A stretch of 64,000 bases of DNA, taken from contig CM044872.1 of NCBI GenBank assembly GCA_024500155.1, positions 56,859,460 through 56,923,459 on the forward strand. Direction: 5' to 3'. Positions within the stretch are counted from its first letter, which is position 1; every line of letters starts with the position of its first letter. Position numbers and translations under genes: made by a program. The DNA comes from Chenopodium formosanum (lineage: Eukaryota; Streptophyta; Magnoliopsida; Caryophyllales; Amaranthaceae). Below the pieces are notes generated by a model, which worked only from the letters and a program-made list of their open reading frames with translations, searched no databases and had not been told where the DNA came from. Positions 1 through 12,000 of this stretch are shown here, piece after piece.

Positions 1-3000
1 CATGTGGCATTCCGCCTACTTTCCCCCATACAAGCCGGCAGCGCCGTCATAGGACACGGCGGTGCCATGTCCCAGAAGATTTCACGTGAAACCGGTCTCT
101 CCTTACTTCGCGTGGAAGACCCACTTTCTGGGTGCGACGAGTGTATCGTCAACATCGTCGGACCCGGAAGCTTGGATAAGACTCTCGTTTTGAGGGATGG
201 TAATGGTGCTGGAGGAGAGAGAAAGTTCGAGGTTTCGTCGGCGCAGTTGGCGGTGTTTAGGGTTTGGAAGATTCTGGAAGAGAATACGGCCGAGTGTTGC
301 CGGTTGTTGACGGTGAAGGGAGAAGAGAAGATTAAGTCGTTGGTTGTAATTGTGGGTGCAACTATTAGGGTTTTGCCTTTGGAGGAGCATCCTCTTTGTG
401 CTGATATCTCTGATGATTTGATTCAGGTTTATGTTTTTCTACTTTTTGTTTTATTTGATGTAGAATTAGTGAAATTAGGAATATTTTTATAATCCATGAT
501 TAGTATTCTTGTGATCCACGCCTAAATTTTAATTAATTTTGTTCGTTAAATTTTGGTTGATGTAGCTGACCCCATTATTAGGTTTAAGAATTTAAGACTG
601 ATAGTGTTGTTATTGCAGAATGATTTATGTTTTCAAGGTATAATTAATCTGATTATTCGTGTTCATTTTTAGAATTGGAAAGTAGGGACTTGGATGTTGG
701 TCCCAATTATCTTCCCCACTTGATATTCCAAAAGTATACAATAAGATAAACACTAGTATAACACTTACTTTTTAACATTTTATGTTATATAATTGACAAA
801 TAAAGTTATAAAAAAGTTTACGAGTGTCAATTATTATGGAACAGACAGTAATTTTTTTTTGCAATGAGATGATACAAAGACACTAATGTTAGATTTTTTT
901 CAAAGAAAGGTGATTATAATTTGAACAATTTGTAAAATGATTGTAGAGTTTATTCTAGTTGTTGTGCATCATGTTGATTTGGTTTTGGTTATTTATTTGA
1001 ACAAATTCATGTATAATATTGGTTGTAGTTGATGATATGTGTAAACTCATATATTGGCAACATTGCTTTGTTGGCAAACACATAGCAAACTATTTTGGGA
1101 ATCTCTAAATAGAGTGGTTTATATTATGTGGTTGCTGTTTGAAGAGGAGAAAACAATTGTTTTCAGCTCACAAAAGTCATAAAAGTTGCATTCAAACTTC
1201 AGTTAGGGACAGAAAATGCTGGCCCATATCAACCTTTAATGGTATCAAGTATCAACATGTCAACTTTGGACCTTCATGGCTAAATAGTTTTGACCATACT
1301 TCTATTATAGTTGAGAAGAGAATTATCGATTTTTTAAATGCTTCAAATTTTACCTCAAACCTTGATATGCTTGAGAAACCTCACTTTATTAATTTTTTTT
1401 CTTCTTATTTTTATTTTTGTAAAATGTGGTGAACTCGTGTCTATGTGACTGAGCCTGTTTTTTGTTGTGTCCATAAGATCTGGTCATAAGTTCTTTTTTT
1501 GACTGATTCTTCAGATGTACTTCTGTGTTACAGATTACAGGTGATTCCTTGGCTACTAGAAAGGCACTGCTTGCTGTTACATACTGTCTTCAAGGAAACA
1601 GTTCAAGAGCTATAAGTCAATTTCGTGGTCCAGTTTCCGATGGGGTATCACATGATCTGCATGCACAAAAACATCTAAGCATTGATACAGATGCTGGAGA
1701 CAGGGGCCAAAGTTGTGTGGTTGCGGGGACCAAAGAAGTGGCTTTCAGGCTGCTTTGCCCCACTTATGCGGCTGATGGTTTGATCGACTGGGGAGGGAGC
1801 ATAATGAAAGCCCTAAAAAGGGAAACAGGAACTCGTATAGAAGTGTTAGACCCAGTAGTGGGAAGTGATGAGTGTGTTATTATGGTGTCTGCTATGGAGG
1901 TTTGTTTATAACATTTTTGATATACACTCTGGTTCCTTCTTGTCCCTTTTAAGTTTTGCATGGTTTTATTATATATACTACTATCCTAGATTTTTAACAC
2001 TTTAGAATTTGATATTCTACTTGCTCATTATTATCATTTCAGCAACTTGTTTCAATATGCCGAAATGATAAGTTGTACTTGGATTACGCTTAGATAAATC
2101 CCCTACTTGCATTTCAAAATATACAAGTATAATGATTAATCTCTTTTAGAGTTCCTTCTTTCATCAAGTCTTGTAGAAATGTAAAATTTGCAAGTAAAGG
2201 GTGCGAGGATATTGAGGTAAATCCATCCACGGAGTGTAAATTGCCAAAACTGGGATTTTTTTTTTTCTTTTCAAATCCTCTTATCTTTGCTTCTGCTGTT
2301 GTTGTATTACTATTTATTTTTATTTTAGGCCTAAGTAAGTTTACAAGCTATGCATATTCAGCCTTGTGTTTTTGGGTAAGAGACTTGTGTGAGCTTGATC
2401 TCTGATAAGCTTCTTGTCTTCTGCATGGCGGCTTGTATTTCTAGAAAAAGGAATGTCAGTATTCCCCAGCCCAAGAAGCTACTCTCCGTGTTTTCACAAG
2501 ATTAGTGGAAGCTGCCTCAGGATCTGGGCACGCAGGTCAGAATAGAGGAGATTTTGTGACTGCAAAACTCCTGATTTCATGTAGCCAAGTCAATATGTTG
2601 GATATGAAAGATACTGCTGGTGCTGAAGTGCAAATATTGGACAGTCAGTGTACTTCTGCTACTTTAGCGGGTAAGAAAATTATACAGGTATGATTATGGG
2701 AAAATACCAGTTAATCTTCATGATTGCTGAATTTTGTTAATCTAGGGGCATTTATGGTATTTCAACCTATTACTATGAGGATGCAATGGTAACTTCCGTG
2801 TGTTGACTTGGCCAACTATAATGACTAAGCATCCACGTAATATTACTGATTGCTGTTTGGGATTAACGCCATATGACAGCCGTTTGTTAACGTCAAGTCT
2901 TCACTGTCAAACACTTAACTCTCTCTCTCCTTTTTATTTTCTCTCTCCTTTGTATTTGGTCAATCATGTGTTTGTTATCACAGGAAACTAGTGAAACTCA

Positions 3001-6000
3001 CCTCCAACTCCAAATCAAGAAATGTTAGAGCACCGACTACCGAGTACCGACTATGTTTTTGCAAAATATTTTAACACTCACGACTTCACTTTTGCAAATT
3101 ATTGGAACACACAATTACAATGGGACTATACCAATTGGTTAATTGGAGGTGTATGATTATTGAAGACAACGAAGGGGAAATCAACGTGGATTAAGTCATA
3201 GTAAGTTGCAAAAGTTATATCCTCAGTTTTAACAATGAATATGGAATAATGCAGTTTCATCTCTGATTTGAACTGTATGTAAATTTTGAAATTGTTGAAA
3301 GTTTTTTAAATTTTATTTTTTTTTGGATTTGCATGCGGCTTGATTGGGTATTTTGTAAGGAGCTCTTAAATTTATTTGACCACTATAATATACAATAAGA
3401 TAATCACCCGGTTCAGCATATCGAACTGGCTTGATTGATTTTTTGTAAGGAGCTTTTTTTTTTTTTGTCTTGTTTTTATGGGTTGCTCTAAGAATGGTGG
3501 ATTAGTTTTTATGGGGTGGATCCGTGGATGATTGATTATTTTGGGATTTTGTTACTGGTTGAATAGGTGTGGTAAAATTAATTTTGTTTTAAGTTTTAGT
3601 CTTATACAGTACTCCGTACTATTAATGTAATTTGTTTGTATATTGCCGTGTTCAAGCGAAAAATAACGAGGTTGGTTTTTCTCTTAAATTCGCCTAATTT
3701 TCTTCGTTCAATCTATCCGATGCATTTCCTTTTTTTAATAACTTGCTTTTCTTATTAATTTGTTTTTAATTATGTATACTTAAATTTCAAATTTTTTACA
3801 GTGTGTAGTTTTAATGATTAATTCTTTGATTTTTATAATACCAGATCTGATCCAAGGACATCTCAAATGAAGAGACCAAATATGGAGTACTCAAGTCATA
3901 CTGTAATTATAATTGTAAATATGCAATAAGGGTATGTTCTCATTGACTGAACTTATTAGAGTTGAACTGATCCGAAATAATATTTTATAAGAAAAAGAAA
4001 TTAGGAGCTGAACTGAACTGAACTGAAAATAAACGTATGAGAACAGGCCCTAAGTGTATACATTTATTGTTGGAATTTCAAAGAGTTGATTTTGTTGATA
4101 TACTCGTATTAGTTATTTATACTTTTTTTAGTTTGAAATTACCATTTTTCCGCCATAGGAATGAAGCGTATAAATTCAAATTTCAAAATTAAAATAAGAA
4201 CAACATGATAATATCAAAGTAGATTTTTAAACAAAAAAACAAGGGTTTTTCTACACAGTAACCCTGTTTTTTTTTTCACTTTTCTACGTTGTGCCCCAAC
4301 ATATGACTTTTTACACGGTAACCCCATTATACTTTTTGTTTCCATACGGTAACCTTGCCGTTAAAAAATTCCGTTAGTGGGGCCCACTCTCCATTTATTA
4401 ATATTATTTTTATCGAATTGGTATTCCGTCAAAGGTTTCGGAGGCTATTTTGGCTCTTAAGGATCCAAATTGAGCTCAGATTTGGCAAAAAAATAACGTA
4501 GATGCCTCGTTTTGCTTATTAAGAAATGTCTCGATTTACGTGTTGATATTTTAACACACAAAACGAGACATTTACGTTATTTTTTTGTCAAATCTGAGCT
4601 CAATTTGGTCCCTTAAGAACCAAAATAGCCCCTGAAACTTTTAACGGAATACCAATTCGATAAAAATAATATTAATAAATGGAGGGTGGGCCCCACTAAC
4701 GGAGTTTTTTAACGGCATGATATATAACGGCAAGGTTACCGTATGGAAACAAAAAGTATATTGGGGTTACCGTGTAGAAAGTCATATATGTTGGGGCACA
4801 ACGTAGAAAAGTGAAAAAAACAAGGTCACTATATAGAAAAACCCAAAAAACAAATAGGACACCAGTTGTAAGACATAAGAGGTTTGTTAAATACAACTAA
4901 ACATATTCTACCATTTCAAATAAAAGGTCCCTTTCCCTTGACAAATATTTCGTTCGTTTTTTTAATACTTGCTCCATTTCTCCATGTGCGGAGTTTTAGA
5001 AGAAATTAGATAAAGGCTCTGTTTGGTAAACAGCTTATTTGAGCAAAATTAACTTGTTTGACCAATATTAACATATTGACTATTAAATAAGCTAATTTAA
5101 GGTGTTTGGTGAGAAGCTTATTTAAAGAGGTTATTCCAATAAATAAGCTCTTTTTGAAAAAGCTCCTTTTATGAGCTTTTTCAATTAACTATTCATTAAT
5201 TTATGGTGAAATGACACTTATACCCCATTTAATTTAAATTCTTACCTAAACTACCTACCCTACAATTAGCTTATTAGTCATTTCACATACTCAAATAACT
5301 TCAAGTTATCAGTTATTTACCAAACACTATTATACAATCAACTACTAAAACAAGTTAGTCAAATCAGTTAATACAATAAGCTAGTCCAAATCAGCTAATA
5401 TAATCAACTTCAGCTTTCAGCTTTAAGCTATTCACCAAGCACGACCAAAGTAATAAAATATAGAGCTAGTAGGGAAATTGACAGAATTAAAAATTGTGAA
5501 AAACAAAAGTATTGGAAGAATAAGAGGAGAGAGAGTATTATTTTGGGTCAACTAGGTGTTACAAAAAATGACTATTTATCACCTTGATCGGGTGATTATC
5601 ACATCATTGTAAAATGACTTTTTTCTTACCGTTTTGCATTTACCATCGTCTTTGCAGCGATTTATCATCGTTAATTCATTGGCAACTTAATTATTAGAAG
5701 TATTAAGATTGTTTATTTTAAATTAGCATCTAAATCGTGATTAATAATGCAAGATTTTCACATTTTAGTAATGTTTGAATTTACAACTAAAATAATCTAT
5801 AATAAGATCGCTCTAATAAGTTAAAGTATGTTCAGATAAGGGTTTGTTCAATTCACCTTATTTTATCTTATTTCATGACTATAAGTTCTGATAATTATTC
5901 CATTCAAAAAAAAAAAAAAAGTTCTGATAATTATTATATAATTTTAGATAAGTTTATACAAATTCAGATTAATAGTTTAGATAAATTCAAATTAGTTCAA

Positions 6001-9000
6001 ATAAATTTAGATAAGTTTAGATAAATTAAGATACATTTAGAAGTTTATATAATTTTTGGAAACCTCTTATAATGTACGGAGGGTCACACTTACGTTAGTG
6101 TTTTAAAAAGATTTGGAGGTGAGTTTTTTTTTTTTTTTTTTTTTTTTTCTTTTTTTCTTTTTTTGGGCCAAAAGCTACATTTAATATTATATCAATATCC
6201 TCTCATGGTCTTCACTAAATCCAACTAATAAAATTTAAAGATAGATAAAGAAATGTAATATGGCTACTGTCAGTCTTTCCAAAATCTTATGAAAGCTAGG
6301 TATTTTTTTCTTTTTTTAAAAAAAAAATTTTATATTACATTTGTTTCATATTATGTGTCACGTTTATTAAAGTGGTCGTTATCTTATGCATTAAGTGCAA
6401 CAACAACCAATTGATTGTTGGTGCAATGGTGATTGAGACTACACTTGGTAAGGAGCTGAGGAGTGGAGGACCCGTGTTCGATCCCCCCGCAACAACGATT
6501 TGGAGGGGAATGAAACCTAATCACCCAAAACTGATCATCGAATCCGGATTAGTCCAAAGGGTGAATTGGATGAAACACCCAAAAAAATTATAAGTCTTTG
6601 GTCGGTTCATCCACATTCAGTTCAAATCACAAAATTTGATATGAATACTATAATCTAATTTATACAGTAGACTTTAACCATGAGTAAATTTTAGGACATT
6701 TTGTAAAAAACTACCTTATAAAATACTTTTTTTGCGACAAACTACCTAATAAAAAAAATGTTGTAAGAAACTACCTTATAAAAGGGTAATGTTGTAAGAG
6801 ACTACCATTGATCGGAAAGTCACCGTTGACTTTCAAATTCCGGCGTTGACCACATCACGTGCCAATCACGTGACTTTTAATTCACTTTTTTTCCTCCTTT
6901 TTTCTTAATTGGCACGTGACATGATCAACGCCGGAAAATAAAAGTCAATGATGATTTTTCGACCAAGGGTAATCTTTTACAACATTTATTCTTTTATAAG
7001 GTAGTTTCTTACAACATTTTTTTATTAGGTAGTTTCTCGCAAAAAAATTTCTTTTTAAGGTAGTTTTTCACAAAATGTCCTAAATTTTAATGAATTTAAT
7101 ACGGCCTCTGGTTTTAGAAACTTGTAACACTTTCTTAAGTTAAATTCATAATACTTGCAAGTTGCAACACACCATATTTGAACTTTTTTTTTGTTAAGTC
7201 ATAAATTTTTCTTATTTAAAACTCATGACCCACATACTATTATCAATCAGTTAACCATATTTTAAATCATATGAGGTGCATTTTTCTTATATACGGTAAA
7301 AATGTGTATGTTACAACAATTGAAAACAAAAAAAGTACAAGTATATATTTTAAATAGTAAATTTAATTTTTACAGTAATAAAAAAGCATAAAACATTTAC
7401 GTAAGATATTCGAATTTAACGAACACACAATATTCATGTTTAATATTTTATACGAAGTATTTATTAATCAAATTCAAATAAATAGAAATGATAGCAATAT
7501 TTCTATATTTTTGTGTTTTAGATTCAATTTAAGGGTCAAATTCCACGAAATGGACTAATATTACGTCACTTGCAAATGAATGGTCTATAAACCACAAACC
7601 ACCAACTACCAACATTAAATGCAGCATAACTTTCATCTTCCACTGTCAAGCTAGTAACAACCCCATTAAGTAACAACAGCGCCGTTTACAAACAATATGC
7701 CAACGTGTATCGTGACTCGCCTGCTGACTGAACTTTCTCTATTCCAAGATTCTGACATGGCAGGAAAGATTGACAAAATTGTTAATCATGAAGATTAACT
7801 GGGCAGCCCCCTATGATTATCTGTCTGTGAAGGATGATGCCTATGCTGTGTCATTTTCATTCTGATTGTTCATCTTGGGTGATCAACATCATCTGTTTCA
7901 CACATGGTCAAGTTCTCTTTTGCCATTATATACATGATCTTTGCGAATGCTGCTGAAAGATCTCTTCTGTTACCAGTAATTTTTCGATAATATGTAACAT
8001 GCTCACCGTGTCCCCCATATACGACATAAATAGCTGTCCCTAAGCTACTGACAATTTTTATTTGAACCATAAATCGTGTTAATTATCGTCCCTATCCTGG
8101 GCGCACTTCTATAGCAAAGTAGCAAATAGGGGAATACTCTTTGCATACCAAGGCAAAATTTATTAGTCTTATATCCTATATCTTTTTTGTTTTTCGTGCT
8201 TCTTATTAATGCACATACTTGATCACTTTTTTTTTTTTTTTTTTTCCTATTTACGAGTTAAGTATTAAGAAGGTGAGTTTCCTAGCATCAGTTTCTTCTG
8301 TTAAATTCAATAATTATGATATTACGCTTTTAAAGCATATAGATTATGATATATGCACTGCATATGCCTTGTCGACATATATAATTCCCTAAGATTGAAC
8401 ACAATACCTTTTTGTAGATGGTGAATATTCTGATGTGCATACTTGTGTGCTTCAAGTCACATGGACGCTGAGGGAAAGCATATTTTCCGCCAGACCTCTT
8501 CTACCACACACACTTTATGGTCGGTCTCCACATGTACAGGCAACAACTACCTTGTCAAGTGAAATGGATAGCCTTGCAATTTCTCATGATACAGACATTT
8601 CTTCATCATCCATGGTTCTGTCATCAGAAGTAAAATCTCATTACTATTATATTTGTCATCTATCATTATTCATTATGTTGCAGTTAAACTTAAGTATTTA
8701 GGTGGTTGTTGATTGCAGTGTTCTTCTTGACATTCTCAGACTACATTAAAGAAAATTCAAGGTGATTTTATGGCATCTTGCAGCTCAGAATTTGGCAGGT
8801 CAGTAGTGTATGGATCTCATCAATATAGCTCTTTCTTGTAAATCGTGTAAATCACTAGTCTTAAGGGTAGTTGAAAGACTTTGGAATGTTAAGGAAATTA
8901 TTATCTTCCTTTTTCTTTCTAAGTGTTTTGGTATAGTTTCAATCAATCAAAGCCTTAATCCTATAATTGGGGTCGGCTATATGAACCAAAAGTGATTATT

Positions 9001-12000
9001 CCGTACAGTCATCCACAAAAATCTTCCTCCTCCATCCCTTACGATCGAATACCTCATTTTCATGCAAATCCATATGCTTCATATCCTTCCTAACTCTTCC
9101 CAACCAAGTCATTTTCGGTCTCCTTCTCCCTTGTTTAACCTCTCCATAGTCCCACTCTTTCACTCTTTGTACCGGTGCACCCTCGAGTCTCCGTCTTACA
9201 CGCTCGAACCAATGCAAATGATTTTCTATTAGTTTGTCTGCAATGCCTGCGACACCCATTTTCTTGCGAATAACCTCATTTTTTATTTTATCTCTTAGTG
9301 TGTTCCTATACATCCATCTTGGCATGCGCATTTCGTAACATCCATCCTTTTAATGTGCTTCTTCTTAGAAGCCCAACATTCTGTACCATAGAGCAGCAAC
9401 ACAGATCTTTTGGTAGTACTACATAATTTCCCCTTAACAGCAAAGGAATGCTTTGGTCACATAACACTATTGTGGCCGCTCTCCATTTAAGCCACCTTGA
9501 CTTAATCATGTGGGCCACATCTTGATCAAGGTCACCATTTTTTTGGATGATCGACCCAAGATATTTAAATCATTCACTCACGGTCAAATCCTTTTCGTCC
9601 AAGTTCACTACATCATCACTTGTTCTCTTATGTATACCAAAGCAGCATATCAAATATTCAGTTTTGCTCCGACTTAGCTTAAACCCTCTAGATTCCAACC
9701 TTTGCCTCCATTGCTCCAATTTGGCATCAACCCTATTTTTAGTTTCATCCACCAAAACGATATCATCCGCAAACACCATGGAACCTCATCTTGAATTGGC
9801 CTTGTTTCTTCATCTAGAATCGTTGCAAAATGAAAAGGGCTTAATGTAGACCCTTGATGCAATCCAATTGTAATAGGAAAATCTTTTGTCAACCCTCCAT
9901 ATGTCCTTACATTTGTTGACACATCCCAATACATATTCTTAACCAGGTCCACGTACCTTCGTGGAATACCTTTCTTCAACATTGCCCACCAAAGAACCTC
10001 TCTTGGCACCTTGGCATATGCCTTCTCTAAATCAATAAAAACCATATGGAGAATCCTTCTTTATTTTTAGCCTGTACACTGTTGCATCCTTGCACAGGCA
10101 CTGGTGACAGTAGTACAACCGTCTCCTTGCAGTCCCACCACCATTGCAAATGTCACAACTAGCACCACCACCTCACACTTCCTCCACTTATACCATCATT
10201 TGCATCCTATCCATTTCAGACCAGGATCCTTATTGATTGCCATCTTCTTCCCTACCACCACCACTGTGTAACCCCTGCACCACCTAAAATAGTCACTCCA
10301 ACCCGGCTTTTCATTGCATTTCTCATTAATTAAAAGCATGGTCACCATCACCTCTTTCATCCATTCCAGCCAGTAATCAAAACACCAACTCAATGAAAAA
10401 TATGAGATCTGTAAGTGTAATATAAATTTATCAGCTAACTACTCTCCTCCTAAACACTTGTACTGCATGAAATATTCATGAAATATAACTATTTGTATAA
10501 ATCAAGTTTGTACCATTTTTGTCAAAAGGAGGCCAAACTTGCAATGATGGAGGTGGAAACTACAGGCGATGGAGGATGAAGGTTATGATCGGTGGTGGCA
10601 TATAGGAGAAAGGGAGGCAGCGGCAGAGGAAGTATTTTTTTGCATCTGATGTGATTTGATCTTTTCATCTGTTGTATAACCTGATAAGCAGATACATATG
10701 AATCTTATATGTTTTGCTGAAATTAGCTTTTAACTAGTTAAATAAGCTGAACTGAACAAAAAAATATTTGAAGGGTTTTTATCTCCTTTTCTTTGCCAGT
10801 GCTTGAAACAACAGTCACATCTGTCATTATCACTATTTTTTTTTATCCTAACACACTCTTGCTTGTGTGAGTCAATTAGATCCGTGTATTCTTGATTGAT
10901 GCCTTAGTTTACTTAAGTGACTGTATATATATGAGTTGTACTAAATGCTGTTACTGGATGATGCAATGCACTCACCCTCACCACCAATCACAATCACTTA
11001 TAGCAGGAGACAAAGACAAAAGCAGCCACAGCAAGAGGGAACACAGCAGCAGGGGACAGTTCACCACACTGCTCCTCTTCAAGCAGCAACGGCTCTTTAG
11101 TGCAGAGCAGGACTTTGGCTTATTAGCCCTCATGTGAGCAATTTAGCAAGAAGACAAGAAAAGTAGCTAGAGCAATTAAGGCATTAGGCCAATGAGAAGA
11201 AGGGAAGGAGTAGTATAAATATTGTAAGCCTTAGATGGCATAACTTTCCTGAAATTGTATGAGGAAACCTTGGAGAGTAATGGCCTAAAGCCATTGAACG
11301 CTTTACGCTTTTGCAAATTAATCAAATCATCCAACCTTTCACTTAATTTTCTGTCTAAAATTACTTAGAGTATTCCACTTGGTATCAGAGCCGCCATGCC
11401 GCCCACTCCGTTGACAGTGACGCCGGAGCTGGAAGAGAAGGTGGAGGAAATGTTCGAAAAGCTAGGTGACGGGGAGAACTCCTTGCAACAGACCTTGAAG
11501 AAGCAGCAGGAGGACGCCATTGATAAGGTAAGGCAAACGATGGACGGCAGGGTAGACCGATTCCGGCAAGACATCACTCAACAGATTAGCATGACGACGA
11601 GCAGGCAGGACAAGGTCCTTGACGAAATACGAGGCGCCCTCAAGGCCCTAGGCAAACAACCAGCCCAGAACACGGGTATGAACGAGGAAGTGGAGCAGCC
11701 ACAAAATCTGGGAGGTTTCAACGGCTCGCCGCACGTTAGCGGTGGGTATAATGAACCACCAGCAGGCGCCGGAGGACTGAGCGGGCTGAGAATCGGGAAT
11801 TGGGAACTGGGAACTGGGAACAGAGTTCCAACCACCTCACAACCCACGTCACAACGGCTACACTGACGAACCTCCCTACAACCACAACCACGACAACCGC
11901 TGGAAATTCCGAAAGCTTGACTTACCCACGTTTGATGGGTGTGATCCAGATGGGTGGATCCTACGAGGAGAACAGTATTTCCAGTTTTATAGGTTGACCG

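Larger units (their letters stand above)
2671..8417 (+). other. Intron 3 of the KH gene, filled with short transposons
   Basis: This 5.7-kb intron has no supported coding sequence. It contains a Tourist-like MITE (3930-4050), a MULE-type foldback (4243-4844), a further MITE candidate (5015-5446), a SINE (about 6412-6590), a second MULE-type foldback (6694-7080) and a degenerate Stowaway relative (about 7150-7320). Long T runs occur at about 6127-6149 and 8229-8246. The stretches 2700-3900 and 7430-8400 show nothing I recognise. Confidence 0.7.

Noticed and set aside
2445..2687. Exon 3 of the KH gene ending at 2687 with donor GTATGA
   Set aside because: It leaves phase 0, which puts exon 4 out of frame with an early stop. 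The donor at 2671 gives phase 1 and restores the KH reading frame.
4696..4896. 66-codon minus-strand ORF
   Set aside because: It falls inside one arm of a foldback MITE and has no protein-like features.
6372..6593. 73-codon ORF
   Set aside because: It lies over a tRNA-derived SINE and has no protein signature.
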